64,000 nucleotides of DNA. It comes from Rhizobium sp. BK399 (GTDB taxonomy: Bacteria > Pseudomonadota > Alphaproteobacteria > Rhizobiales > Rhizobiaceae). The stretch is taken from contig NZ_JACIAH010000020.1 of assembly GCF_014194695.1 (NCBI RefSeq), positions 17,604-81,603 on the forward strand, in the 5' to 3' direction. Shown piece after piece: positions 1 to 9,241 of the stretch (positions are counted from its first letter, which is position 1; each line of letters starts with the position of its first letter). Under the pieces are notes generated by a model that saw only the letters and a program-made list of their open reading frames with translations, was not told the origin of the DNA and searched no databases. The position numbers and the translations under genes were made by a program.

Positions 1-87
1 ACTGATGATCGGCCATATCCAGAAGGTGGCAAACACCAGGAGATAGGGCGCAAGAAAAGCGTAGGCGTTCCGGTTCCGGATCGGCAT
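1..87 (-). CDS. Sugar ABC transporter permease, N-terminus only (cut by window edge)
   Basis: Only the first 29 codons are present; the gene runs off the left edge. They read MPIRNRNAYAFLAPYLLVFA and continue into a hydrophobic stretch (FWIWPIIS). This is the usual start of MalF/UgpA-type permeases: a short basic N-terminus followed by the first membrane helix. A ribosome site (TGAGGAGAAT on the minus strand) sits directly before the ATG. The gene lies 76 bases downstream of the solute-binding protein and on the same strand, the usual binding protein-permease order of a family 1 sugar importer. The substrate cannot be told from this fragment. Confidence 0.7.
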   Translation of the reverse strand, partial: MPIRNRNAYAFLAPYLLVFATFWIWPIIS

Positions 88-163
88 TCTATTCTCCTCA
101 CAAACGAGACGAGCCATCCCAAGGGATGGAGGCCGGGCGTGTCGCCACGCCCGGCGCCATTAC

Positions 164-1441
164 TCAGTTCGCAAGAGGAAGACCTGTCGCCGTGGCGATC
201 TGTTTTGCCGCGTCATCGAGCGCGGCTTTCGCGTCGGGATAGCCACCGGCGAAGTACTTGGTCTGCGCCGCCCTGTAGATCGAGTCGGCATCCGTCTGGA
301 ACGCCGTGCCGCGGCTTGGAACAATCTTCGGTAGGGTCGACAGGATGTCTGCCCATACCTTCTGGTCATGCCAGTAGGGCAGAGGCTCGTTGACGAACGG
401 ATCCTGGACGGCGGTCAGCAGCGACGGAACAAGGCCGAATGATTTCAGCATCGTGACCTGGCCATCATTGGTGCCGAGTGCATAGTTGATGTAGGTCCAG
501 GCTGCTTCCTTGTTCTGGGAGTTGGCAGCGATCGCGAGCGATGAACCGCCGAGGTTCGCCGCATGCGGGCCGTCCGCCGTCAGGCTTGGCATCGTATAGA
601 CGCCCCATTTGCCCGAGAGATCGGGCGAACCGGAGCGGATTGTGCCTTCGTACCAGCCGCCATACATCTGGCTGGCGACCTTTCCTGCTGTATTGGCCTG
701 GATCTTCTCGTCCCAGATAGCTGCCGTCAGTGTGCCGGCATCCTTCATCTGCTTGACTTTTTCAAGCGTTGCAACGCAGGCCGGCTGATTGATCGTGATC
801 GTCTGGCCATCCGTCGAGAAGTAGCCGCAGCCCTGCTCGTTCGAGATCATGCGGAACCATTCGCTGTCACCGTTGAAGTCGGCCTGCGCCATGACGACGC
901 CCGGGTTGGCGGCAGAGATCTTCTTGCCTGCGGCGATGAAGTCGTCCCAGGTCTTGATCGTCGACGGATCGACGCCGGCCTTTTCATAGAAGTCGCGGCG
1001 ATAAAAGACCGCGACTGGACCGGAATCCCACGGCATCGCATAGGCGACATCGCCGACCTCGAGCTCGGTGCGCTTGAAGTCAGGGAACTTCGCCTGGATT
1101 TCAGGCGTGTAGCCGAGTTCCTTGAGGTTGGCAAAGCAGTCGGGGAAGCGGCTCCAGAAGATTTCCGCTTCGAAATTCTCGACGCTGACGATGTCGGGAA
1201 GCCCTTCGCCGCCGGCAGCGCAGGCCGCCAGCATCTTGTCGAAGACCTGCTGGTTGCCGAGATCCTCGACCGTGACCTTGATATCCGGATGCTGCTTGTT
1301 GAAGCCCTCGAGCGTGGACTTCAGCGCCGATGCGGCGATGTTCCAGCTCCAGATGGTGAGATTGCCCGACTGCTGCGCGAATGCAGAACCGGAAGCAAGC
1401 AGTGCGACTGCAGCGGTCGCACCGATAAGTTTGAAGCGCAT
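164..1441 (-). CDS. Sugar ABC transporter substrate-binding protein (family 1)
   Basis: A 425-residue periplasmic binding protein. Residues 1-22 form a Sec signal peptide (MRFKLIGATAAVALLASGSA, cleavage near AFA-QQ). The mature part begins with the family 1 signature NLTIWSWNIAASALKSTLEGF and has the usual length for sugar-binding proteins (about 400-430). Cysteine pairs near residues 73 and 96 could form a disulfide. A GGGAGG ribosome site precedes the ATG. It is followed on the same strand by a permease and is divergent from an AraC regulator 86 bases away, which probably controls it. The overall look recalls the rhizobial lactose-binding protein LacE, but that is memory of the family, not a comparison, so the substrate is left open. 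Confidence 0.85.
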   Translation of the reverse strand: MRFKLIGATAAVALLASGSAFAQQSGNLTIWSWNIAASALKSTLEGFNKQHPDIKVTVEDLGNQQVFDKMLAACAAGGEGLPDIVSVENFEAEIFWSRFPDCFANLKELGYTPEIQAKFPDFKRTELEVGDVAYAMPWDSGPVAVFYRRDFYEKAGVDPSTIKTWDDFIAAGKKISAANPGVVMAQADFNGDSEWFRMISNEQGCGYFSTDGQTITINQPACVATLEKVKQMKDAGTLTAAIWDEKIQANTAGKVASQMYGGWYEGTIRSGSPDLSGKWGVYTMPSLTADGPHAANLGGSSLAIAANSQNKEAAWTYINYALGTNDGQVTMLKSFGLVPSLLTAVQDPFVNEPLPYWHDQKVWADILSTLPKIVPSRGTAFQTDADSIYRAAQTKYFAGGYPDAKAALDDAAKQIATATGLPLAN

Positions 1442-1527
1442 TGAAAATCCTCCCTTTTCAATTGCCGTCCCTTAGCGAACGCGGCTAGACTATCTGGAAG
1501 GGAGCCGCTGTCTCCTAAAAAGGGAAC

Positions 1528-2436
1528 ATGGATTTGGCGGAAAGTAAGATCGTAAGGCGGGCTGTCTACCAGCCGGGAGCGAGCAGTATCGAAGGGTTGC
1601 CGACAGCCCTTCAGATGTTTCACAACCATCCACCTGTGATGCTGATGCCGCATTGGCATGTGCAGGTCGAAGTCAATTATGTCATGCGGGGCAGCGTGCA
1701 CTACCGCATCAATGGGCAGAAGATCTCGATGACGGCTGGGGATATGTGCCTGTTTTGGGGCGGGCAACCGCATCAGATGGACGATTGCTCCGAGGATGCG
1801 ATCTATGCAGGGGGGCACCTGCCGCTCGTCTATTTCTTCCGCATGCGCCTGCCGCTCAACATCTCGAGCCGCCTGATGAAGGGCGAGATCCTGTTTACTT
1901 CGGCGACCGACGCGGCGGACATGGAGAACTTTCCGCGCTGGGTGCGCTACACGCGGTCGGGTGATCCGGCCATGGCACAGCACGCCGTCGATGAGATGCT
2001 GTTGCGCGTCGAGCGAATCGCACTCGAACCTTATACCATGATTCCCACACTCGGGCCGACGGATGCCGACGACATCGAGCAGTGCTATCCGCAGTCGTCG
2101 CGCAGCGTGGCGCGGATGTGCGATTTCATCGCCGTCAACTTCCTGCAGGAAATCGATTCGGTCGACATCGCCCGCGCCGCTGACCTTCATCCGAAATACG
2201 CGATGAACCTGTTCAAGAAGACAACAGGCATGACACTCAACAAGTATGTGAACCTTCTGCGCCTCTCTCGTGCCCAGGCGATGCTGATGAATGATGAGGC
2301 AAATGTGCTGCAGGTTGCGATGGACAGCGGGTTCGGTTCGATCAGTGCATTCAACAAGTCATTCCGCCACATCGCCGGCATGTCACCGTCCGACTTCCGC
2401 CGGGACGCGCGGATGGTCACGCAATATGCGCCTTGA
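1528..2436 (+). CDS. AraC-family transcriptional regulator
   Basis: A 302-residue regulator with an N-terminal cupin-type sensor domain (about residues 20-110; histidines in the HNHPPV and PHWH segments, then GDMCLFWGGQPHQ). The C-terminal AraC domain carries two helix-turn-helix units (about residues 195-295; VDIARAADLHPKYAMNLFKK and the closing FGSISAFNKSFRHIAGMSPS). The cupin usually binds a small sugar. The start at ATG 1528 is preceded by AAAGGGAA. It is divergent from the sugar-binding protein gene, so it is the likely local regulator of that importer. The 3' end faces a LysR gene only 17 bases away, on the opposite strand. Confidence 0.88.
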   Translation: MDLAESKIVRRAVYQPGASSIEGLPTALQMFHNHPPVMLMPHWHVQVEVNYVMRGSVHYRINGQKISMTAGDMCLFWGGQPHQMDDCSEDAIYAGGHLPLVYFFRMRLPLNISSRLMKGEILFTSATDAADMENFPRWVRYTRSGDPAMAQHAVDEMLLRVERIALEPYTMIPTLGPTDADDIEQCYPQSSRSVARMCDFIAVNFLQEIDSVDIARAADLHPKYAMNLFKKTTGMTLNKYVNLLRLSRAQAMLMNDEANVLQVAMDSGFGSISAFNKSFRHIAGMSPSDFRRDARMVTQYAP

Positions 2437-2453
2437 GCTGCAACGCCGTTTTT

Positions 2454-3362
2454 TCATGGGCTCCGCGTCGTTGCAAACACATTGTAGAGCAGCTCGGCGG
2501 AGGCGGAGAGCTCGCGGTCCCTGAGTTTGATGAGCCCGAACCCGGGGACGGATATGTCCCCCTCGATATGCAGCGCCTTGACGAGACCGTGGCGTTGAAG
2601 CAGGGCCGCGACAGGCTCGGCGAAAATGCCGAGCCGCTGGCTCTGCAGAATCAAAAGCATGGTCAGCAGCGCATCGGCGGTCGAAACGACGCTCGCCGGG
2701 ACGATGCCATGGCGGCGTATGAAGTCGTCAACGACCTGTCGAAGGAACGAACCGTGTGGCTGGAGCACCCAGCTCTGGTTCCTCAGGTCTTCCTCGGTTA
2801 CGAGTGGTTTGGTGGACATGGGGTGATCAACTGCCACGATGACGCGCAGGGTTTCCTGACCAACAGGCAGATAATCGAACCAGAGTGGGTTCATGCCACT
2901 TGGAATGCGGCAGACGGCAAAGTCCAGCCTTCTGCTCAGGACGTCCTCGAGCAGGACGTCACTGCTACCGACGGCGATGCTGATATCGATCGTCGGATGG
3001 GTGTCGAAGATCCGCTGCAGGGCCGGGGCAACATAGTCGGCCGCGGGTGTCATGATCGTGCCGAATGCAACGCTACCTCCCTGCCCGGCCGCGGCGACCA
3101 CCATCTCGTACTCGGCGCGCTGTGCTTCCGAGATCAGCATCTTGGCGTGGCGCACGATCACCTCGCCTTGAAGTGTCGGGATCAGACCCCGGTTATGGCG
3201 TTCGAAGAGCTGGTGCCCGGACATCTGCTCGAGCTCGTTCAAGGTTCTCGAAAGCGCCGGTTGCGAGACACCAAACATTTCAGCAACCACACCGAGTTTT
3301 CCGTGCTCACTGAGCGCCACGAGCATCTTCAAGTGTCGCAGTCTGAAACCATCCAATCCCAT
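2454..3362 (-). CDS. LysR-family regulator next to xylD
   Basis: A 302-residue LysR-type regulator. The N-terminal winged helix-turn-helix spans about residues 4-64 (LRHLKMLVALSEHGKLGVVA, then VSQPALSRTLNELE), and the effector-binding domain fills the rest. It is transcribed divergently from the xylonate dehydratase gene, 116 bases away. That gap contains an inverted repeat of the LysR type (3386-3405). The arrangement suggests a pathway-specific activator of xylD-xylX that responds to a pentonate or keto-deoxy acid; the effector is inferred only. The N-terminus and domain order resemble GbpR/PcaQ-type rhizobial regulators. Confidence 0.88.
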   Translation of the reverse strand: MGLDGFRLRHLKMLVALSEHGKLGVVAEMFGVSQPALSRTLNELEQMSGHQLFERHNRGLIPTLQGEVIVRHAKMLISEAQRAEYEMVVAAAGQGGSVAFGTIMTPAADYVAPALQRIFDTHPTIDISIAVGSSDVLLEDVLSRRLDFAVCRIPSGMNPLWFDYLPVGQETLRVIVAVDHPMSTKPLVTEEDLRNQSWVLQPHGSFLRQVVDDFIRRHGIVPASVVSTADALLTMLLILQSQRLGIFAEPVAALLQRHGLVKALHIEGDISVPGFGLIKLRDRELSASAELLYNVFATTRSP

Positions 3363-3385
3363 AATGCCTCACCCGATATAAGAAA

Positions 3386-3405
3386 TTCGCATATCAAAAT
3401 GCGAA
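3386..3405. promoter_or_regulatory. LysR-type inverted repeat in the lysR-xylD intergenic region
   Basis: Seven-base perfect arms TTCGCAT and ATGCGAA are separated by six bases, in the 116-base gap between the divergent LysR gene and xylD. Size and place fit a LysR recognition site (T-N11-A type dyad). No footprint data; the assignment to this regulator is by position. Confidence 0.5.
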
Positions 3406-3478
3406 AGACTGATTATACATTCGTGTACCGATCAGTTAAGTGCATGACAACAACCGCGTCAACGCAAGGACATCTATC

Positions 3479-5314
3479 GTGGCAGAGAAGACCCCCTCCC
3501 CGAATCAGAACGCAGTTCAAGAGCAGGACGGATCGCGCCAGCTTCGTTCCAAGGCGTGGTTCGACAACCTCGCAAACCCGGACATGACGGCGCTCTACCT
3601 GGAGCGTTACATGAACTTCGGTCTCAGCCAGGAAGAACTGCAATCGGGCAGGCCGATTATCGGTATCGCACAAACCGGTTCGGATCTGTCGCCGTGCAAC
3701 CGTCACCACATTGAACTCGCCAAGCGCGTACGTGAAGGTATTCGTGACGCTGGCGGTATTGCCATCGAGTTCCCGGTCCACCCGATCCAGGAAACCGGCA
3801 AGCGTCCGACCGCGGGTCTCGACCGTAACCTTTCCTATCTCGGCCTCGTTGAGGTTCTCTACGGTTACCCGCTGGACGGCGTCGTTTTGACCATCGGCTG
3901 CGACAAGACAACGCCCGCCTGTCTCATGGCCGCGGCAACCGTCAACATTCCGGCGATCGCGCTCTCGGTCGGCCCGATGCTGAATGGCTGGTTCCGCGGC
4001 GAGCGCACTGGCTCCGGTACGATCGTCTGGAAGGCGCGCGAGATGATGGCGCGCGGCGAGATCGACTACCAGGGTTTCGTCAAGCTTGTCGCATCCTCCG
4101 CGCCGTCGACTGGCTACTGCAACACCATGGGTACGGCGACCACGATGAACTCGCTCGCGGAAGCGCTTGGCATGCAACTGCCGGGCGGAGCGGCCATTCC
4201 CGCGCCCTATCGCGACCGACAGGAAATTTCCTATGAAAGTGGGCTGCGCATTGTCGAGATGGTTCGCGAGGATCTGAAGCCCTCCGACATCCTGACGAAG
4301 GACGCTTTCATCAACGCGATCCGCGTCAACTCTGCTATCGGCGGCTCCACCAATGCGCCGATCCATCTCAACGCGCTGGCCCGCCACGTCGGCGTCGAAC
4401 TGACGGTCGATGATTGGCAGACATACGGCGAGGAAATCCCGCTGCTGGTCAACCTGCAGCCGGCGGGGGAATATCTCGGCGAGGACTACTATCACGCCGG
4501 TGGTGTTCCCGCCGTCATGGGCGAGCTGATCAAGCATGACCTGATCAACACCAGCGCGATGACCGTCAACGGCAAGACTGTCGGTGAAAACTACACAACA
4601 GCGACGATCGAGGATGACAAGGTCATTCGTCCGTTCGAGCGTCCGCTGAAGGAGCGCGCCGGCTTCCGGGTCCTGCGCGGCAACCTCTTCTCGTCGGCCA
4701 TCATGAAGACGAGTGTGATCTCGCCCGAGTTCCGCCAGCGCTACCTCTCCAACCCGAACGATCCGGAAGCCTTTGTCGGTCGCGCGGTCGTTTTCGACGG
4801 ACCGGAAGACTACCACCATCGCATCGACGATCCGTCGCTGGCAATCGATGCCTCGACGGTCCTTTTCATGCGCGGCGCAGGCCCAATCGGCTACCCCGGC
4901 GCCGCCGAGGTCGTCAACATGCGCGCGCCCGACTACCTGCTGAAGCAGGGTATCAGTTCCCTGCCTTGCATCGGTGACGGTCGTCAGTCCGGCACATCAG
5001 GTTCGCCATCCATTCTCAACGCCTCGCCGGAAGCGGCAGCCGGCGGCGGGCTTGCGCTGCTGAAGACCGGCGACCAAGTTCGCGTCGACCTGAAGAAGGG
5101 GACCGCCGACATCCTCATCAGTGACGAGGAGCTTGCGGAACGACGCAAGGCGCTCGAGGCAGCAGGCGGGTATGTCTATCCGGAGAGCCAGACCCCCTGG
5201 CAGGAAATCCAGCGGACCTACGTCGGCCAGATGGAAACCGGTGCCGTTCTCGAGCCCGCGGTGAAGTACCAGCGCATCGCCCAGACCAAGGGCATTCCGC
5301 GCGACAACCACTAG
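3479..5314 (+). CDS. xylD: D-xylonate dehydratase (IlvD/Edd family)
   Basis: Dehydrates D-xylonate to 2-keto-3-deoxyxylonate in the oxidative Weimberg/Dahms xylose pathway (some family members take L-arabinonate). The 611-residue product matches the pentonate branch of the IlvD/Edd family. Fe-S ligand cysteines lie at about residues 73 (GSDLSPCN), 141 (GCDKTTPA) and 214 (GYCNTMG), and the C-terminal motif GDGRQSGTSGSPSILN is present. From memory it follows Caulobacter XylD along its whole length. The GTG at 3479 is chosen because AAGGA lies eight bases upstream; an in-frame ATG at 3440 would add 13 residues. The FAH-family xylX gene follows, separated by a strong hairpin. The divergent LysR is the probable regulator. 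Confidence 0.87.
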   Translation: MAEKTPSPNQNAVQEQDGSRQLRSKAWFDNLANPDMTALYLERYMNFGLSQEELQSGRPIIGIAQTGSDLSPCNRHHIELAKRVREGIRDAGGIAIEFPVHPIQETGKRPTAGLDRNLSYLGLVEVLYGYPLDGVVLTIGCDKTTPACLMAAATVNIPAIALSVGPMLNGWFRGERTGSGTIVWKAREMMARGEIDYQGFVKLVASSAPSTGYCNTMGTATTMNSLAEALGMQLPGGAAIPAPYRDRQEISYESGLRIVEMVREDLKPSDILTKDAFINAIRVNSAIGGSTNAPIHLNALARHVGVELTVDDWQTYGEEIPLLVNLQPAGEYLGEDYYHAGGVPAVMGELIKHDLINTSAMTVNGKTVGENYTTATIEDDKVIRPFERPLKERAGFRVLRGNLFSSAIMKTSVISPEFRQRYLSNPNDPEAFVGRAVVFDGPEDYHHRIDDPSLAIDASTVLFMRGAGPIGYPGAAEVVNMRAPDYLLKQGISSLPCIGDGRQSGTSGSPSILNASPEAAAGGGLALLKTGDQVRVDLKKGTADILISDEELAERRKALEAAGGYVYPESQTPWQEIQRTYVGQMETGAVLEPAVKYQRIAQTKGIPRDNH

Positions 5315-5334
5315 GCCAAGCGCGGGCTGGAGAA

Positions 5335-5372
5335 CAATGGGCGCGGTGCCATTTCCGGCACCGCGCCCATTG
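5335..5372 (+). terminator. Perfect 16-bp hairpin between xylD and xylX
   Basis: Left arm CAATGGGCGCGGTGCC (5335-5350), six-base loop, and an exact right arm (5357-5372). No T-run follows, so it may be a weak terminator, an attenuating element or an mRNA-stabilising hairpin that lets xylD and xylX be expressed at different levels. Confidence 0.55.
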
Positions 5373-5519
5373 CGTCGGCAGACACGCTACCGCGCGGCAA
5401 CGAATTTGAGCTTGTCGAGCGGCGTTGATTGTGCTCGATTTCCAGCCGCCGCCGGGATGGAGGGGTGGCTCTTCTTTCTTGATATTGGGCGCCTCCACCG
5501 CTCGGTCACGGAACACTCA

Positions 5520-6680
5520 ATGCCATATACTCTTCAGGATTCTGTCGCCGCAGGTGGTCTGTTCGTGGGTCGGGTCTGGAACCCTGCAGTCAAGGGCCCA
5601 TGCGTGGTTTTGCTCCGGGACGGTGAGCTGATCGACATTACGTCAAGGGAAACGCCGACGCTCAGCGCGCTTCTGGACATGCCTGATCCCGCAGCTTTCG
5701 TTCGTGCCGCAGTCGGCCCAGTCCTTTGTCGGTTGAAGGATGTCGATGACGCCGGCATTGGCGCCCAGGACACGTCACGAATCCATCTGCTTGCCCCTGC
5801 AGACCTCCAGGCCATCAAGGCGTGTGGCGTCACCTTCGCGCAGTCGATGATCGAGCGCGTGATTGAAGAGAAGGCTGCCGGACACCCGGACCGTGCCGCG
5901 ACGATCCGTGAACGCGTAAGGACCCTCATCGGCGGCAGCCTTGAGAACCTCAAGGCCGGATCGCCTGAAGCCGCCAAGGTCAAGCAGGCCCTCATCGATG
6001 AAAGAATGTGGTCCCAGTATCTCGAGGTCGGGATCGGGCCTGACGCCGAAGTCTTCACGAAGTCGCCTGTCCTATCGGCGGTCGGATGGGGCGCCGATGT
6101 TGGCTTGCACCCCATCTCGACCTGGAACAACCCCGAGCCGGAGGTCGTCCTGGCCGTCAACAGCCGCGGCGAGATCAAAGGTGCGACACTTGGCAACGAC
6201 GTCAATCTGCGCGACGTCGAAGGCCGCTCCGCGCTCCTGCTCGGCAAGGCAAAGGACAACAACGCCTCATGCTCGATTGGTCCTTTCATCCGGCTTCTCG
6301 ACGAGAGTTTTAGCCTTGACGATGTCCGTGCAGCGGAGCTGGACCTCACTGTCACGGGAGCAGACGGATTCATCCTCACCGGCAAGAGTTCGATGTCCAG
6401 GATCAGTCGTGATCCAACGGATCTCGTGAGACAGACCTTTGGCGCTCATCATCAGTACCCGGATGGCTTCATGCTGTTCCTCGGGACACTGTTTGCGCCA
6501 ACGCAGGATCGCGACACGCCAAACCAGGGTTTCACCCACAAGATCGGCGACGTTGTCGAAATCTCTTCAGGCAAGCTCGGCGCGCTGGTGAACACGGTAC
6601 GGCTGTCGACGGAATGCCCACCATGGACGTTCGGCATTTCGGCGCTCATGGCAAATCTGGCGCAGCGCAAGCTTCTCTAG
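5520..6680 (+). CDS. xylX: 2-keto-3-deoxyxylonate dehydratase (FAH family)
   Basis: Converts 2-keto-3-deoxyxylonate to 2-oxoglutarate semialdehyde, the step after XylD in the Weimberg route. The 386-residue length equals that of Caulobacter XylX, and conserved stretches agree with memory of that protein: WSQYLEVGIGPDAEVFTK, WNNPEPEVVL, GATLGNDVNLRDVEGRSALL, and a C-terminal PWTFGISALMANLAQR. The acidic metal ligands of the FAH fold are in the EVVL...D region. The ATG at 5520 is chosen because the family begins about there; the open frame reaches back into the upstream hairpin. The final enzyme, ketoglutarate semialdehyde dehydrogenase, is not obvious nearby. An L-arabinose version of the pathway cannot be excluded. 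Confidence 0.82.
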   Translation: MPYTLQDSVAAGGLFVGRVWNPAVKGPCVVLLRDGELIDITSRETPTLSALLDMPDPAAFVRAAVGPVLCRLKDVDDAGIGAQDTSRIHLLAPADLQAIKACGVTFAQSMIERVIEEKAAGHPDRAATIRERVRTLIGGSLENLKAGSPEAAKVKQALIDERMWSQYLEVGIGPDAEVFTKSPVLSAVGWGADVGLHPISTWNNPEPEVVLAVNSRGEIKGATLGNDVNLRDVEGRSALLLGKAKDNNASCSIGPFIRLLDESFSLDDVRAAELDLTVTGADGFILTGKSSMSRISRDPTDLVRQTFGAHHQYPDGFMLFLGTLFAPTQDRDTPNQGFTHKIGDVVEISSGKLGALVNTVRLSTECPPWTFGISALMANLAQRKLL

Positions 6681-6781
6681 GGCGCCGCGAGCGGGACAAA
6701 GGACCAGCGCCGCCCCCACCATGTACCTGTCCGGGGCGGAGGATTGGCTTATATTGCTTGTTGAGTTGGAGCACTTGTCCG

Positions 6782-7063
6782 ATGCAAAGGATCGCCGTGA
6801 TACTGATTGGCCTGTCTTTTCTCGCCGGATGTACGGGCGCGAAGGACTTCTCCTCGCCCGGTCTCGCTCCTATCCCCGGGAGCGTGATATACGGTGGACA
6901 GCCCCGCACGAAACTGACCAAGTCTCCTCCCGGCTCGACCTTCCCGCATAATTTCATCGATATGTACGGTCAGCGCGTTGAAGAGACCTACATGATCCAG
7001 CCCGATAGATCGCTGAAGATCGTTCACCGCGAGATCCGACCGATCCGGTTTCATGATCGATAG
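6782..7063 (+). CDS. Small lipoprotein, unknown function
   Basis: A 93-residue protein with a lipoprotein signal: basic start (MQR), hydrophobic IAVILIGLSFLAG, and a lipobox ending in Cys17 (LAGC). The mature part is short, rich in proline and charged residues, with no domain I recognise. The frame is open upstream to 6614, but the lipobox fixes the start at ATG 6782. It stands alone between xylX and an XRE regulator gene. Confidence 0.6.
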   Translation: MQRIAVILIGLSFLAGCTGAKDFSSPGLAPIPGSVIYGGQPRTKLTKSPPGSTFPHNFIDMYGQRVEETYMIQPDRSLKIVHREIRPIRFHDR

Positions 7064-7288
7064 GGATCCTCCTATTCCGACCGTGATGTAAACCAGTGGT
7101 CGGCCCATCACCCGAAATGGCTGCACGTTGCAGCTGTTCAGGTTGAAGTCACATCGTCGCAAGACAATATTATTCAAGTTGTATGAACTAGCGATTGAAT
7201 TTGTGGTTCGTCTCATACAAATAACGTGAGTGCGTTGCCGTTTAGTCGGGCGATGAACGCCACACTACCTCGGTATGGAACATTTACA

Positions 7289-7738
7289 ATGAATGCAAAG
7301 ACACCGAATGCCATCGATAGCTATGTCGGTTCCCGTGTAAGAACGAGAAGGCAACTCATGGGTCTCAGCCAGGAACGGCTGGCGGAGCAGATTGGCGTTA
7401 CCTTCCAGCAGGTGCAGAAATACGAAAAGGGATTGAACCGGATAGGAGCGAGCCGGCTCCAGAGGATTGCTGACGTCCTGAGCGTATCACCGAGTTTCTT
7501 CTTCCAGCAGGACGACTCACAGCCGCTGAACCTTCCAGGGACAGAGATCGGCACGGCAGACCCGGTGGCGGAGTTCCTGGCATCGAAGGATGGCCTGGCG
7601 CTCAACCGGGCGTTCTTGAAGATTACCGACACGCAGCTTCGCGAGAAGATTGTCGCCCTGGTGAAGGCGATGGCCCAGGCAGAGGAGCGCCGCGATCGGC
7701 CGGTTGATAAATCGAGACCCGGCGAGACGTTTGCCTGA
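7289..7738 (+). CDS. XRE-family helix-turn-helix regulator (paralogue of 17748-18191)
   Basis: A 149-residue regulator. The Cro/CI-type helix-turn-helix covers about residues 10-68 (IDSYVGSRVRTRRQLMGLSQ, then VTFQQVQKYEKGLNRIGAS). The C-terminal part (about 90-149) resembles the short tails of rhizobial SinR/PraR-like regulators. The ATG at 7289 is preferred over 7226 because the paralogue at 17748 starts at the same residue (M-x-AKTPNAID). It stands alone; the 225 bases upstream hold no other gene and are AT-rich near the start. Targets are unknown. Confidence 0.82.
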   Translation: MNAKTPNAIDSYVGSRVRTRRQLMGLSQERLAEQIGVTFQQVQKYEKGLNRIGASRLQRIADVLSVSPSFFFQQDDSQPLNLPGTEIGTADPVAEFLASKDGLALNRAFLKITDTQLREKIVALVKAMAQAEERRDRPVDKSRPGETFA

Positions 7739-7782
7739 TGATCGCAATGTGAATGGCAGGGCGCAGTCGAGCGATACCGATA

Positions 7783-9057
7783 TCAACGATCAATCCCGGC
7801 TGATGTCGAAAGCGCGTGCGAACCGACTTCCGCCCTTTCTTCCCAGATCCTGGCAAGCTCGACCAGCGTTTCAACTGCCTTTTCCATGTCCTGCCTGCTG
7901 ATCCATTCCTTCGGCGAGTGGAAGGCATGTCCGCCGGCAAAGATATTGGGGCACGGCAATCCCATGAAGGAAAGCCTTGAGCCGTCCGTCCCGCCGCGAA
8001 TACTCCCCCGTACCGGCGTCATACCGGCGCGGCGGATGGCCTCCATCGCATTCTCGACAATCTGGGGATAGCGATCGAGAACCATCTTCATGTTGCGATA
8101 TTGCTCCTTGATGGCCAAGGTGTGCGAAGAGCCGGGGTAACCAGCCATCACCTCTTTGACGATCCCCTCGAGCAATCGCTCCTTTGCGGCAAGGCCGGAC
8201 TCTTCGAAGTCCCGGACAATCAGGCTGATTGCGGCCTTTTCCATTGATCCGGTAACGGCGACCGGATGGATGAAGCCATCCCGCCCTTCCGTTGTTTCAG
8301 GCGCTGCGTCGCTCGGCAACCGATCGATGATCGCGCCGGCAATCTTGATGGCGTTCTCCATCCTGCCCTTGGCAAAACCCGGGTGAATGGCGACGCCCGA
8401 TATCGCAATCTCCACGGCATCGGCCGAGAATGTCTCGTCCTCGATGTGTCCGGCAGTTTCGCCATCAACCGTGTAGGCAAACTCGGCGCCCAGCTTGGCA
8501 AGGTCGACCCGATCTACACCGCGTCCAATCTCCTCATCCGGCGTGAACAGAAGCTTGATCGTGCCATGCTTCATGTCCGGATTATTTGCAAGGATCTGGG
8601 CGGCCGCCACGATCTCGGCAAGCCCGGCCTTGTCGTCGGCTCCAAGCAGTGTCGTGCCATCCGTCGTGACAATGTCGTGGCCAATCTGATCCCGGAGCGC
8701 CGGATTTTCGCTAACCCGAATGACCTTTGAGCTGTTTGCGAGCTCGATGTCGCCCCCTTGGTAGTTCTCGTAGATGCGCGGTTTGACATTGGTACCGGTA
8801 AAGTCCGGCGCGGTATCCATATGCGAGCAGAAACAGATGACCGGAACAGTCTTTTCAGTATTCGAGGGGATCGTCGCGTAGACGTAGCCATGATCGTCGA
8901 GATGCGCATCAACAAGGCCGATCGCGTTGAGTTCATCTACCAGGAGGCGGCCCAGATTCATTTGCTTCGCGGTCGACGGTTGGGTTGGCGAAGCCGGATC
9001 AGACTGGGTGTCGATGACAACGTAGCGAAGAAAGCGATCAAGAACGGTATCGGTCAT
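7783..9057 (-). CDS. pepT: Peptidase T (tripeptide aminopeptidase, M20 family)
   Basis: Cytoplasmic zinc tripeptidase of 424 residues, close to the family norm of about 410. The di-zinc site residues are visible: HMDTAPD (first His and Asp), GADDKAGLAEI (bridging Asp), LLFTPDEEIGRG (catalytic Glu pair), AYTVDGE and the C-terminal HAFHSPKEW. ATG 9057 is chosen over 9096 because MTDTVLDRFLRYV is the normal start of PepT. It is a single-gene unit convergent with the XRE gene. It releases amino acids from tripeptides and has no evident link to its neighbours. Confidence 0.92.
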   Translation of the reverse strand: MTDTVLDRFLRYVVIDTQSDPASPTQPSTAKQMNLGRLLVDELNAIGLVDAHLDDHGYVYATIPSNTEKTVPVICFCSHMDTAPDFTGTNVKPRIYENYQGGDIELANSSKVIRVSENPALRDQIGHDIVTTDGTTLLGADDKAGLAEIVAAAQILANNPDMKHGTIKLLFTPDEEIGRGVDRVDLAKLGAEFAYTVDGETAGHIEDETFSADAVEIAISGVAIHPGFAKGRMENAIKIAGAIIDRLPSDAAPETTEGRDGFIHPVAVTGSMEKAAISLIVRDFEESGLAAKERLLEGIVKEVMAGYPGSSHTLAIKEQYRNMKMVLDRYPQIVENAMEAIRRAGMTPVRGSIRGGTDGSRLSFMGLPCPNIFAGGHAFHSPKEWISRQDMEKAVETLVELARIWEERAEVGSHALSTSAGIDR

Positions 9058-9241
9058 GGGGTATCCATTTTGTGTCGGCCATGGCGTTATAAGCATTGAT
9101 TGGTCCGGTGAATAGCGGCTCGAATACCGCTAGGCGGACGGGACAAACCCGGTTTCGGGTCGGACCTAAGTCCCTTGGAACTTATGATATGATCCCTAGT
9201 TATAGCGCTGTGTCGCAATATTTTAATGATAGGAGAGCGGA

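Noticed and set aside
563..1444. Long + strand ORF of 293 residues opposite the sugar-binding protein
   Set aside because: It is the antisense frame of a well-supported gene, has no family similarity and an Arg/Asp/Leu-rich composition typical of antisense reading of GC-rich DNA.
3413..4819. Minus-strand ORF of 468 residues opposite xylD
   Set aside because: Antisense shadow of xylD, which is recognised over its full length.
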